From contig OY821742.1 in assembly GCA_963682055.1 (NCBI GenBank), forward strand, positions 4,797,816 through 4,861,815: a DNA stretch of 64,000 nt, given 5' to 3'. How positions within the stretch are numbered: position 1 is the first letter of the stretch; each line of letters begins with the position of its first letter. Made by a program: the position numbers and the translations under genes. Below the pieces are notes generated by a model that saw only the letters and a program-made list of their open reading frames with translations, was not told the origin of the DNA and did no database searches. Positions 1-11,385 of the stretch are shown here, one piece after another. This DNA comes from Primula veris. Taxonomy: Eukaryota > Streptophyta > Magnoliopsida > Ericales > Primulaceae.

Positions 1-252
1 TTGTTTGCACACTATCCTATCCCGTTCTTTTTTTTCATTTTGGTCCCCAAACTATGGTTTTATTTTTCTTTTTTTGTGTCGACCATGAGTACAAAACCGG
101 GAAAAAAATGTTAGGTTTGTAAATAAAAGATTTGTATGTTGGTGTACAAAATCAAATTTATGATACAGTAGGGTATAAAACTGTAAGCTATACATTGAAA
201 TCGTGAACTACAAATTTTAAGAACAGTTAGAACATAAGGTTGAATTACGTAC

Positions 253-1809
253 TTGTACATATTCAAGGTCAGCTGCCTCAGAAGCCCTTAATATTGTGTC
301 CACATCGTCATTGACAAATACACCTACAGGCTCCGCCCCATGTTCCCTAGCCACTTTGGAAATTTCCTTCGCAACCGAGAGTGAAATTGAACGTTTCGAA
401 TTTGGCCATATAATCATTCCAATAAAATTAGCACCTGCTTGTGCTGCTAGAGCAGCATCTGTAGCTGATGTGATTCCACACATTTTAACCAAAGGCCTAA
501 ATTTGTCATTTCTCTTGATAGTAGAAGAAACTTCGCTTGATTGATGTAACACGCACTTGGTTCGAGTCTTAGGTGAATACCTTGATCTTGGGAAACAAAG
601 ATGAGAACTTTGCAAACCTGTAGTTACAAGAAGTTGTGAGAGTAATAATACACAAACATATCTACCTGCAACGCATCCCTTTTTGGGAAAATGGATCAAG
701 TACAAACCAAAGCGCATGCCAATCAATGAAGAAAAGAATGCCGAACACCCATAAAATAAATTAGTAAAGGCTTGGAAAGGAGGAGGTATAGTAATTGATG
801 ATTGATATAGCTACAGAACAAAATATTCATATCTTTATCTCACTTTGGGTGCCAAACAAAATGATCTGTTGGCAAATCTGTCACAAGATCTGTGAGCTGA
901 TCATTTCTCGAATAAATTAGCCTTCGTCGATGAATTAAAGGGATAAACCAGATGGCAATGAAAACTGTATGATGTGTCTTTCAATTGTCGTAAGTATTTC
1001 AGTAAACATCCAACTTTTATTCCTAATTCTTTCACTTTGACTTGATAAGAACTTTTTGCATCATTTTTCTAGCTTGGAAACTCTTATTTACATGCACAAC
1101 GAGAATGGATATGAAACTTTAAGTCGCATGATCAAATTCATACTACACCCCATAAATATTTGCTTACTATTAGTGATAAGTAGCTCAAACTTGAAAACAA
1201 ACGGCATGGTCCAAAGGGAAAGGCTAAACCACACTAGACTGTGGCTAAAAATTCAAAATACGCCATACTGATACTATGACAAACGGCAAAAGTATTTGCA
1301 TTAAGCTGTCTAGCTTCCAAAAACATAAAAAAGTAAGTATATAACTTGTTAAGCTCTTTTATATGGGTACGTTTAATAGAGCAGGGAGGATTTCGATCAC
1401 AGATTAAGGTAATGAACATTCATAGAGACTGCTCTGATGAAAATGGAAAATAAAATCTCAGTAAACCCCGAAACATACCAGTGATAGGCTGATGTTGCAC
1501 ATTGATGAATTTATGTTGTATGTGGCTTCCCAGACTTGACCCTAGCAAAAATTTAAATGAGTAATTTTATATAACTAAAATAATTACCTAAACTGAGATA
1601 GGAAAGACAAAACAACAATTAGAGTATTTATATAACTTCTTTTACGTTCTTTTTAATAACAAGTGATTTGATGTAAACTATTTCATAGTGAACTGAAAAC
1701 CCAGCTGAAAATTTTAAACAGCTTTAATACAAAAAAACAGATATCTGCTGAAATTCAAACACGCACACGCACACACATATATATCAGGAGAGTGGATACC
1801 TGAGACCAT
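253..1809 (-). CDS. PAI1: Phosphoribosylanthranilate isomerase, 5' part (plastid, tryptophan synthesis)
   Basis: Converts N-(5-phosphoribosyl)-anthranilate to the carboxyphenylamino-deoxyribulose phosphate in tryptophan synthesis, in the chloroplast stroma. Three coding exons are read on the minus strand: 1809-1800, 1541-1479 and 617-253. They join in frame (phase 1, phase 1, then phase 0) to give 146 residues. Residues 1-65 are rich in Ser, Arg and His and poor in acidic residues, as expected of a transit peptide. The barrel domain starts at LVKMCGIT (about 67-74, with the family's active-site Cys at 71) and continues through [18 protein letters not shown] and [10 protein letters not shown]. 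The last exon ends at a GTACGT donor (252-247), so the C-terminal half lies left of position 1. The start is inferred: a 10-nt coding exon (Met-Val-Ser plus one base) followed by a 63-nt exon. Family assignment is firm; the two short 5' exons are well supported by phase but need a transcript. Confidence 0.85.
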
Positions 1810-1867
1810 GATGTGCTTGTATCAACAATCAACCGGCTTTGGTTTTACGCTGGTGCTTCAAGTGCGG

Positions 1868-1906
1868 AGACTCGCAAAGATTTGAGGGAGAAAAAAACTT
1901 TATAAG
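1868..1906 (-). promoter_or_regulatory. Possible TATA box and start region of the PAI gene
   Basis: Read on the minus strand, TATAAAG lies at 1905-1899, about 95 bases upstream of the inferred ATG at 1809. This would put transcription start near 1868 and give a 5' UTR of about 60 bases. It is only a motif at a sensible distance; the surroundings are AT-rich, so chance matches are likely. Confidence 0.3.
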
Positions 1907-2297
1907 CTTGTATGTCACCAAATTTGGCAAAATATCAGCTCAAAATTGTGAGAGAAAGGAGTAGCTGAGATTTAAAAACTGCAAGCGGAGTGTTTGTCAA
2001 GTCTAGATTTATCAGAAAATGAGTTTTACATTAGAGAGTAGCTTAATTAATTTTCTTCTGTAATCTAAGCTGAAAATAATACCCTTGTACGCATACGGAC
2101 ATATATCTCAGGTTAACACCACAAGCAAGAGCCAAAAAAAATCTAGGGACACTAAACGATACATTCTTTAAGGAAGTTAGAATTTATTTCATTGTATATA
2201 TCTTGTTGCAAGTTGTCACATGTTAAGTGTTTTGTGTGGGCTGTTGTACATCGCAATTACAATACAATGACGTAAACTCAAAAAAATCTACATAAAA

Positions 2298-2950
2298 ACG
2301 TTGCATTTTCTCGATTTTCTATGGGGAAAGAAAATTCAAAGTTGCAAGCCGACGTGATTGTTTCACAAGGTTTAATTTTACTATAACCGAGCTCAGATTA
2401 TTGAAATTAACACGTAGCATGATGATGATAATGATGATTTTTATTTTTCCTAGAAAAGTATTGAGCATCTATTTCGGTTAAGCAGTTTTAACAGCACCTT
2501 AAATTCTCAATCTATATGTTGTTTGAAATCCAACTTGATTTGTGAGTCACAGCCATATTGGAAGCCAGTGTTTCACTCGAGCGTAATGACCCTTTTTTTT
2601 ATACCTATAGACATCCATAGCCAATGGCAAAATATTTAGCATTGACACGAATAAAAAAGTTAACGGAAAGGTTGATAGAAATCATCATCATGCAACGTGT
2701 TATGGCAGTGACTCACAATTGTCTAATAAAATTGCATTTTCTCGGATTTTCTATGGCAAAAAAAATTCAACACTGCAGGCCGACGTGATTGTTTCACAAG
2801 GTTTAATTTTAATATAACCGAGCTCGAATTATTAAAATTAATGGATAGCATGATGACGACTATGAAACTACAATTTTAATATAACTGATCGGATTATTAA
2901 AATTAACACGTAGCATGATGATGACTTTGAAACTACAATTGTCTAATAAA
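2298..2950. repeat. Duplicated 140-bp block plus inverted arms
   Basis: A segment at 2298-2445 recurs, slightly diverged, at 2731-2880: both copies share GCCGACGTGATTGTTTCACA and the following AAGGTTTAATTTTA. A third, shorter copy of the right part (ATTATTAAAATTAACACGTAGC) sits at 2868-2950. Near 2408-2430 the motif AACACGTAGCATGATGATGA has an inverted partner at 2679-2701, so the first block and the start of the second bracket a 250-bp stretch with inverted arms. No coding content was seen. Confidence 0.6.
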
Positions 2951-3919
2951 TGCATCCGAAAACATCAGACAACTGCAGAATCAAAGACTCGGTTTTTTAG
3001 TTCTTAAAAACAAATCAAAAACTAGTCTTAATCAGAATCATTAAGAATATCAATACCAAATCAAGGACCCAAAGTATAAGTACTTACAGTAATCCCAACT
3101 AAAGGAAAAACAAGACAACTTCGTGCGAAACCATCTAAACCCCATATTTTGGCGAGCCGCAATTAAAGATAATATAATATACTTCTAAAATTAGAAGAAC
3201 CCGGAAAGCAATCCAAGCATTCCCAATATCTTCATCATTGTTTTCTCTTTTTCGACTTAATTAAGTTTTCGGTTTAAATTTTAAAATATTATTCCAACTT
3301 CATTAAAGTTAAATGCTACCCAGTTACAATCTCCAATTAAAACTATTATTGACTATATAACAAATTGAGCACTAACCAATAACCTAAATGGATTGAAAAA
3401 TTCTAATTAACCCTTTTATACTAACTAAAATATTCCTAGCAGGCAAATAATAGTTAGAAAAAACAAAATAGAAATTGAAAAAAAATAGTTGAGAGAGGAT
3501 TAAAGATACCTGTGTGACAATGAAATATAAAACTTAAATTTTATTTTAGCGCCTGGAAAAATTCAGTCTTTGTGGGTTTTTAATTTAAATTGTTGAGTAT
3601 TTATTTAAGTTTATTTGGGGTCTGTTGTAAATATTTAGTTTTAAATTTATATAAAATTATAATATTCGTCCTCTATGTATATAATAGAAATAGAAAAATA
3701 AGAAGAAAATTTGTTGTAGAAAAGTAATCATATTAACACTCCGTCTAATTAAAAACCCATTTGTCTAACGATTTATGAATTAACGGGACCTTTGTCCCGT
3801 CTAACAGCATGACTGAACAAAATGGCTACCCATGTATATGTCTACGTGTTTTGTTTTTCGACGCAACACCGTGTCGTTAAGAAATTTAATGAGTTAATTT
3901 TTATTTATTTTTGCAGAAC

Positions 3920-3935
3920 AAAACGACGTCGTTTT
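3920..3935. promoter_or_regulatory. 16-bp perfect palindrome centred on GACGTC
   Basis: AAAACGACGTCGTTTT is perfectly self-complementary and carries a GACGTC core, the type of ACGT element bound by plant bZIP proteins. It lies 2 kb upstream of the PAI start with no gene directly next to it, so a regulatory role is speculative. Confidence 0.25.
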
Positions 3936-5907
3936 GAGCAAATAAATAAATAAATTGCGCGTCATGCGCTATTTGGATGTATGACTTGTCTTGTTGATGA
4001 GGTGAGTGCGAGAGATTCGAAGATCAAGGGTCTTCCGAAAAAATGAGCATCTTTCTCATGGAACATGAGACTCTTGACTTGAGTTTGTTTTTATATACGT
4101 GCCAACAAATTGTTTCACCGATCTCAAAAGAAATAAGAACATAAAAATCTAATTTAAATTACTCGTTTAGAATAGAGTTAAACTCTCCCATCGTCACCAT
4201 CGGAAGGCTAGGAGACAATGAGATTTCTATATGAAACCGTCTTGTGAAGCTGCATAGTCGACGATCGTGTCAACCTCTATATAATGAGAAGTCCATTCTT
4301 CCCTTTCTCTCGGACTGCTCCGCCTACTCGTGTCATGACTTAAGCCTTCTGTCTTTGTTTTTAATAGCTCGAGTTTTGAAATTCGGCTCGGGAGTTTTGA
4401 AAACATAGTAGTTAAATAGGATAAGTTGTTGGTAAGTCATACCTTGTACAAAATGTTAGTCGATTTTTAGTCCTTAATATTAGTATTTTATTTTTCAATC
4501 ATATGCAAAAGGCAACAAAACTATACTCCTACGTTTTAATCAAGAGGCTTTGGGTTTTTGTTGTTATTGGTTTATTTGTCAATTGATAAGTTAGTATTGG
4601 AAGGTTGTGTCGTAGAGTGTTGAGATGGTGGCATAGTAAAATAGGTGCGTATTTTTATTATCTAATCAATAATATTAATCAAGGTATGAAAAATAATTTA
4701 TCAACAAAATTTGGAGGCCTCTAAAACTTCAAGAATTTGGAGGCTTTGGTTTGTGCCCAACAAACATAGCCTGTTATCGGGAATCCCAAAATAATATACG
4801 ACTTAATTGCAAGAAGGTGTCGGACCGGTCCTCGACACATCTAGTTATTTTATTTTGCTCTAACACAAGATTTTTCATTTCCTCCCGATATGTGAGGTCG
4901 TATGAAAAATCTTTCGAAAGGGTATCTCATAACTTATAACACGATATTTACATTCAAACAAATACAGTATATAAAACGAAAGCCTAGTATTTTGACAAAA
5001 AGGAGCATATATAGACGACTAGGACATCAATTGCTAAACCTTCCTTTCAAATAAATCACATTATTTGTTATTCTATGATGAGATATTAGGAGTTGTTTAT
5101 TTAAAAAGAAGTGGTAGAAATTGATCTTCTCGTCCTCGATTATTATGTAATCAAGTAGTATATTCCACCAGTTCAAATTTGGTTACCATGTTTCATGCCT
5201 TTTTGATAATATCTATCCAAATTTTTCATTGATTGGTCAATTTTCCAGCTATCCCAAATAAAAAAATTGTTGTCGAATTCTTAATCAATTTTCCAGCTAT
5301 CCCAAATTAAATTTTGTTGTCGAATTCTCTCGTTCCCCTTAATTTCCTGTTCATGTTGTTTGGCCAGCTGGATTGTGACATAGTCTTTAACTTTCCTTCG
5401 ATGTGTGTTTATTTCATTCTTTTCGATGTTACAAAAGAATGGCGATGCAATTTGCATTTCCTCGTTTTTTCGGCACGAAAACCAGAACTTTATCCTTTTT
5501 TATGAGTGAAATCTATACATATCTTTTATGTGTCATTTAATAAAAAATATTGTCAATGTGAAAAATGTTACAAAAAAATTATACTCCTATGGGATTACAA
5601 CAGAACATGCAGAATTGCAGATTATTTAACAAAATAGAACAATACCCATTACTTTTATTTAGCACTGTTGTGTTAGTAAAGTCTAATTCTATGCTTATCA
5701 AAAACATGAAATGACCTTGTCATTAAAGTTCCACTATAAACACCCCACGCTTGTGCTAGGTAAAAGAGAAATTCTACTTTTTCCAGAAAATTTGTAGTGG
5801 GATCTGTCTCTAATGGGGCGCACCACAAAGTTAGTCGTGACCAAATTAAAGTGCACATTAAAACGTTTGTATAAATATTACGATATGTCCACATCTCAAA
5901 ATAAATA

Positions 5908-6151
5908 CTAATTCCCGTTTCTAATTTATTATCCATTAGGAAACTACGTGTAATTTCGAAATTGTCAAAATAAATAACTTGTATCAAAATTGTCGAAATA
6001 AATTTTTTGTAAAATTTAATCATATAGTTCAAATATTAAATTATATGATTTAGTTTTGAACATTTTTATTTCGACAATTTTAATACATGTTATAAGCCGA
6101 TCAAAATTACATATAATTTTGTAAATTATAATTAATTGAAAACGGAGATAC
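5908..6151. mobile_element. Stowaway-like MITE, copy A
   Basis: 244 bp bounded by TA at 5906-5907 and 6152-6153. The ends are diverged inverted repeats (CTAATTCCCGTTTC against GTATCTCCGTTTTC). Internally it has the inverted pair AAAATTGTCGAAATAAA / TTTATTTCGACAATTTT, shared with the copies at 12835, 13109, 17171 and 31465. TA duplication and CTCCGTTCC-like ends are typical of Tc1/mariner-derived Stowaway MITEs. Confidence 0.65.
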
Positions 6152-6787
6152 TACCGGATAAATGTGACGACAATAATAGTATAATTTATGTTTTTGAGTG
6201 GTTGATAATTTTAGACTCATGGGCGGCTACTGGACCACTTTATCTCTATAGTGAGAAAAGGAAATATACACTAAATGCATTCCATACAAATTAAAACATT
6301 TCATCATCTTTCATCACTCCACTACAATTATTGAACTCAATAATATATCCTACCTTTATTGCTACCATTCCAATAATTAGATTAAAAATAAACTTATCAT
6401 ATTTTTATTTTCACATTTTTACACTTGTACAAAATATTACGTTTCCTATCTTGTTATAAATATTACTTTTACATTTTTATATTAAATCACATCTTCTAAT
6501 TATGTGATAAGGTGGAACCCCAGCAGAAACTAATATAAAATATTATAAGAAAATGTATTTGGTTTCTTTAATTTGAGGAACACTTTGCTCTCATTTAAAT
6601 TTTGTAGTTTCTTAATGTAAGCTGATGGACAATTTTTATTTTATTTTTTGCCAAAGTTATATTTTCCCTTTAAATTACTCAAAGAAGTCACCATTTGTTG
6701 CATGGTCCATGAGTATTCACACTATAGTTCTCAAGTCCAAGAATAAGTTTAGATTCATCATGTTAATTTGTCAGGCATATGTGATTG

Positions 6788-7132
6788 GCAAGGGCGGAAC
6801 CAGCGGTCGTGGTCACGATGACGATTTTCAATTATTATTTTTATGTGTAATTTAAATTTTTTTAAGATATATATATATATTCATGTCCGTCTGATTAAAC
6901 AAAAGAGTTGTTGGTGTAGTGGTAAAATTAGCTTTTATTTTCCTAAACAAGATTACTAACAAAATTATTTTATTGCCCAATATCATTTGTCTTAAATTCA
7001 TATTTATTTTATGATATGTTAAATATAGAAAAAATTCTTTAATTTTGTATTAGACCATATTTATTTTATTTTCTATTCGACATATTTTTTACAATACAGA
7101 CTCTCAAAAAATCATTATGTTTCCGCCCTCAT
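6788..7132. mobile_element. Decayed hAT-like element
   Basis: The left end reads AAGGGCGGAACCAG and the reverse complement of the right end reads GAGGGCGGAAACAT, an 11-14 bp imperfect inverted repeat of the GGGGCGGA type common among plant hAT elements. The interior contains GGTGTAGTGGTAAAA near 6915. No convincing 8-bp target duplication remains, so the exact ends are uncertain. Confidence 0.4.
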
Positions 7133-8117
7133 TATTTTTTTTTTATTTGGAGCCAAAGGACAAAAGGAAAACGAAATACAAGCAATTACTAAAAAAGAAC
7201 ACAAACCAAGTAAATATAAGCATTAACCAACTCGTCTTCATAGAGGACACTAAGCCGGTTGTGATTTTTTTGGGAGTTCGTTCAATACGACTCTTCTGAT
7301 TTCGAAATTGAGCCTCGCCACAATATATGCACTCATTTTCATCTCGGGTGCCCCGTTGAATTGGACACTTCCATGATTCCATCTACGGTCCTTTAGTCGT
7401 TGATTAATATCTACAATGATGATTCTTTACACTTCTAAAAGAGCCGGATTCGCTAGTACCATACTTAGCTCGCTTCTGCCAAACAGAATAAACTAGGAAA
7501 CTCTTAATGGTGCCCAAATATCTAATTCACCGAGGATTACTCCACTCGTATATAATTAGGATATTCACGGATACAAAAGTTGATCTCGGACATTTAGTTC
7601 AACGTAGCCCTTACCTTGTCTTGATACTTTTGCAGCGTGAAGATAAGAGTCCGAAAGTAGACATGGTTGAGAAAATTGTAATCAGAAAAAAACAACATAC
7701 TCCAATAAGGCCGGCCACTCGCAAGGATTCATTCACCACAAGATTTATGCATAAGAAACCAATAGACAAAAGATTGCATAAGAAAGTAAGAAACCAATAA
7801 CCAAAAACAAAGAGTGATATTATAACAAACAAAATTAGCATTCATTTTCAATTATATATATTACAGTTCCAGGACAAATGACTCCAAATGGCATCTCTGG
7901 CCTTATACTAAAAAGGATACACCAAAGGAAAAACGAAAATAATACAGAATTTAAAGAATTCAAATAAAAACAATTCATCTCCTGTAGCTTCAGTTTATGT
8001 TGTTATCATTCTTCTCCTCCCTCCCTAATGCTACCAAAGTATATAAGAGTTATATATGTAAATAAACTGATAAAAAATTAAAAATTATTCCGAATTTGAC
8101 AACCATTCTTGTCCTGC

Positions 8118-9950
8118 TCAATATACAACCGGTCCACATGGCGACACCTTATCGTCTTTCACCAACGAATGAACCCATGACAAATCCGGTTCGTCGAACC
8201 CATTCGAGGCCCCCATTGTGGGCCTTGTTCCCATCACAGGGCTATTGTTATTCCCAGTCCTAAACCCAAAAGAAGCCGATTTCTTAAGCTTGTTATTATT
8301 CATCTCATCGCCTTGATAAGCCCACTCAAGCTTACCATTGGGCGAGCCCCAATCGGATCGACTAGACGCCATCAAGCTTGCTGAGTTGGCAGCTGCGGTC
8401 AGCCCTAGGCTGCCTGGACGGTGATGACTCATCGCTGCCCCTCGGTCTATAAAGCTTTGGCTCCTCTTAGCAAAAGCTGTTGACCTCGAGGTGTCAAAAC
8501 CGTAGTTATTGAGGCCATTAACGTTGTTATTGTTGTTGTTGCTTGGGTAACTAGATCTCATCGGGCTCATGCTTTGCCTAGGCGAGTGACCTTGTAGTTG
8601 AGACAACAACGAAGGGTTATCGAGTGAACCAAAAACATCGTCGAGGTTTGTTGGTTTTAGCTTCTCTTGATTCCAATAAGAAGGGGACGAGAGACCTGAT
8701 AGCTCGTCAATCAATTGTTGTCGTTGTTGTTGTTGGTTATGAAGGTTTTGTAAACCGAGTAACTCCATTTCTAGCTCCAAATCACGTGCGTTTAGGGCGG
8801 TCTTGAGACGACTACCCGGGAGTTGAAGAGTCGGTGGGGTTAAGTTTAAGTTCAAATTCATTTTATTTTGCCATAAGTTTGATGCCATAGGGGATGAGCA
8901 AGTAGCCGAAGGAGACATGGGCGGGCTCGAGATATCTAGCCCACTAGATAAAGATTTCGGCGAAGGCATAGCCGACCCAGTTGAGGCATATAAAGGTCGT
9001 AACTCTTCGGGTTTGTGTGCAAAGAAACAAACTTTTCTAGCACACCCTATTTCGTCTTTACATAGACGTGTCTTGTATTGTGCAGGGTGTAGCCACGACT
9101 CAAACACGCCATGCGCGTACTCACAGTTATCTGATTTGACACAAACGCCCTTCCGAAACTCAGGGCAAGGGACACATGTGTAGTGGTACTTTCGTGGATC
9201 TCTCCTCCTTGCGTTCTCTCCAGGGTGGACAAAAGGGCACTCAGTCCAGTCGTGTGAGTATGCCCTTGAGCAAGGTTTGACCTTGAACGAATACATACGG
9301 AACTCGTCAGATCCGTACACACCGGTGTTAATATCAGGCAAAGAGATATCCACCGGATACTCCTTTTTCTCCTTACCCAAAACCGGAACTAGATTCTCTT
9401 CAACAACTTCTTCGACAAAATCCACACCACTCAACAACATCTCTAGAGTTCGCCTTCTTAATTGACTCGACTTCAAACTTCGAGGAATTAAATTTATTGG
9501 CTTGTTACCATTTGCATCGACCGAGTTCACATTAGCCGAAGCATTAAGCAAGAGCTTAACAACATCAACGGTCGAGATTGACCCACCAGCAATGGCACAA
9601 TGAAGGGCTGTAACCCCATCCGAGCCACAAGCCATGTTGGTATCTATATCACTGTTTTCGATTATGTATTTAACCACCTCACAGCTACCATACATGGCAG
9701 CTATCATAAGAGGTGTTCGGTCTTCCAAGGCCATCTTTTTGGAACCGATTCTTCTACCATACCATAAACTCGCTTCGTTAATGGCATAGCCTTCGTTTTC
9801 AACAGCGTTTTTGAAGGATTTTATGTCGTCTGAGGCTGAAAACTCGAGCAAAAGGGATTTTTCTGATGAACATACTTGTTTCTTATCTTGAATTTGATTT
9901 TCCATGGTCAAATTGTGAGGGCAAGGTTTTGTTTTAGAACCACTGCACAT
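8118..9950 (-). CDS. Ankyrin-repeat tandem CCCH zinc-finger protein (RR-TZF, AtC3H29/SZF-like)
   Basis: A 610-residue protein from a single coding exon. Two ankyrin-type repeats lie at about 76-150 (TPLMIAAMYGS, TALHCAIAGGS). An arginine-rich region follows (about 222-255, SRAYSHDWTECPFVHPGENA). The plant-type tandem fingers are Cys262-Cys270-Cys276-His280 and Cys297-Cys303-Cys308-His312. The C-terminal half is low-complexity, with Gln and Asn runs, and ends in a conserved-type DEPDLSWVHSLVKD motif. Family members act in stress and hormone responses, shuttle between nucleus and cytoplasmic granules and bind RNA or DNA; that role is inferred from the family. The start is MCSGSK at 9950: an upstream in-frame ATG at 9983 lies before a good splice acceptor (TTTTTGTAG, ending 9956) and is probably intronic. 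Compared with the Arabidopsis protein, the C-terminus after the SWV motif is short. Confidence 0.93.
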   Translation of the reverse strand: MCSGSKTKPCPHNLTMENQIQDKKQVCSSEKSLLLEFSASDDIKSFKNAVENEGYAINEASLWYGRRIGSKKMALEDRTPLMIAAMYGSCEVVKYIIENSDIDTNMACGSDGVTALHCAIAGGSISTVDVVKLLLNASANVNSVDANGNKPINLIPRSLKSSQLRRRTLEMLLSGVDFVEEVVEENLVPVLGKEKKEYPVDISLPDINTGVYGSDEFRMYSFKVKPCSRAYSHDWTECPFVHPGENARRRDPRKYHYTCVPCPEFRKGVCVKSDNCEYAHGVFESWLHPAQYKTRLCKDEIGCARKVCFFAHKPEELRPLYASTGSAMPSPKSLSSGLDISSPPMSPSATCSSPMASNLWQNKMNLNLNLTPPTLQLPGSRLKTALNARDLELEMELLGLQNLHNQQQQRQQLIDELSGLSSPSYWNQEKLKPTNLDDVFGSLDNPSLLSQLQGHSPRQSMSPMRSSYPSNNNNNNVNGLNNYGFDTSRSTAFAKRSQSFIDRGAAMSHHRPGSLGLTAAANSASLMASSRSDWGSPNGKLEWAYQGDEMNNNKLKKSASFGFRTGNNNSPVMGTRPTMGASNGFDEPDLSWVHSLVKDDKVSPCGPVVY

Positions 9951-11257
9951 GAATCCTACAAAAACAATTAAAGCAAACAACACTTAATATAAAAGCTTTA
10001 TATTCAAAACCTGAAAGTGAAATGAACAAATTTGACTTATAACTGATTATTTATTGGCTATCATACAGTTTGTCTAACAAGAAATCTTTATGAAATCCTA
10101 ATATTTTAATTGGTTGGTGCAGAATAAAAGAAAAGTCAAATAAACACAACAAAGTTTAAATGATTTCAGAACAGGTGAACTATGAATTGGTCAAAGTGAT
10201 TATACTAAGCAAACCTAAGAAGAGAAGTTTCACTAATTTAAAGATAAATGGAATCTAATTATAACAATCAAACATCAAATGATAAGTATTAAGTTAGTCC
10301 AGGTACTGATTTCAAAATATATTTTCTTGTTTTAAAATAAGAATATAGGTGTTTATAAATGAAGATTTTCCCAATCTACTATCATTAAAAAGACTACTAT
10401 TTTTTATGAATTAGCAAAACAATTCAATGAACAATATCCAATATTTCAAATATTAAAAACTTTAAAGAGTGCAGATTGCTTTAAAGGGCATAAAAATTTA
10501 AACAGATCTGATAAATAAATAAATAAAAACAATCATGTATACATCTAAAGATTTCAATTACCTTTTCTTCTTTAACAAGATTCATTTTTTATTTATTTAG
10601 CAAAACCCAAGACCCAAAAAGATAGAAACTTTGTAAATTACAGCACATGGGTATGAAATTTTGCTCAAATAAAGTCTATATGAAAAGCTAAAGATCTAAA
10701 TTTACAATTTTACAACTCCAAAAATCAATTCTTGTTCAATTAAAATATGTTCTCTAATAAGATTCATTTTTAATTCTATAATCCTCATAAACTTCAAAAA
10801 AAAAATTAAAAAGTTGCAAAAATTTTGGAAAAAATTAGAACACTGAGCATACCTGCAGTTATGATGGATAGAATATGTATGTATGTATGTATGTATATAA
10901 AAATTGAAAAAATGTTTTTGTGTTCAATTAAAATTTGTCCTTTAAAAAGATTCAATTGTATTTCTATAAACCCATATTAACAAACAAAAAGTTTCAAAGA
11001 ATTGCAAAAAAAATAAAAAAATAAAAAACTTTAATACAAAGACTAAGTTGTGTTCAATTAGAATATGTGTGTATGTATATAAAAATTGAAAATATATTTT
11101 GTGTTCAATTAAAATTTGTCTTTTAAACAGATTCAATTTTATTTCTATAAACCCATATTAACAAACAAAAAGTTCCAAAGAATTGCAACAAAATAAAATT
11201 AAAAAAATTAATACAAAGACTAAGCTATGAGTGAGCATACCTGTAGTTATAGTGGAA

Positions 11258-11298
<41 letters not shown>

Positions 11299-11350
11299 TG
11301 ATTGAGAGGTGAAATGGGTTTTGAATGGATATTGATTTAAATTGGTTGTA
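9951..11350 (-). other. 5' UTR exon and 1.3-kb leader intron of the CCCH gene
   Basis: On the minus strand a leader exon probably runs from about 11350 to 11241 and ends at a donor, CTACAG|GTATGCTC. The intron would span 11240-9956, and the second exon begins 5 bases before the ATG. The leader contains a CT-rich run and a TA run (microsatellite about 11264-11298). An alternative donor with almost the same sequence (CTGCAG|GTATGCTC) occurs at 10852. This is inferred from splice signals; a transcript would settle it. Confidence 0.5.
10733..11270. repeat. About 185-bp tandem repeat, three units, in the leader intron
   Basis: Units begin near 10733, 10920 and 11102, each starting TGTTCAATTAAAAT and followed by an A-rich segment with CATATTAACAAACAAAAAGT (units 2 and 3). 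Units 1 and 3 contain the GAGCATACCT splice-donor segment (minus strand); unit 2 has lost it. The second and third units are the most alike. This suggests local tandem duplication within the 5' region of the CCCH gene. Confidence 0.65.
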
Positions 11351-11377
11351 AGACTTGAGAGTTGATTATATATTATG

Positions 11378-11385
11378 TATATAGA
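11378..11385 (-). promoter_or_regulatory. TATA box of the CCCH zinc-finger gene
   Basis: Minus-strand CTATATAC lies about 35 bases upstream of the inferred leader exon and is followed downstream by CT-rich leader sequence, a typical plant core-promoter arrangement. Position fits; not proven. Confidence 0.4.

Larger units (their letters stand above)
1907..8117. other. Intergenic region with repeats, no supported gene
   Basis: AT-rich DNA between two minus-strand genes. ORFs here are short, have poor composition and resemble no family I recognise. It holds a duplicated block at 2.3-2.95 kb, a 16-bp palindrome at 3920-3935, a Stowaway-like MITE at 5908-6151 and a decayed hAT-like element at 6788-7132. 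The segment next to 8117 must include the 3' UTR of the zinc-finger gene. Confidence 0.6.

Noticed and set aside
6905..6935. tRNA-like box A (GGTGTAGTGGTAAAA)
   Set aside because: No matching box B or cloverleaf follows; such sequence is common inside plant hAT elements.
9951..9983. Upstream ATG for the CCCH protein giving 11 extra residues
   Set aside because: A strong acceptor ends at 9956, so the segment is probably intronic; family members begin with MCG/MCS-like sequence.
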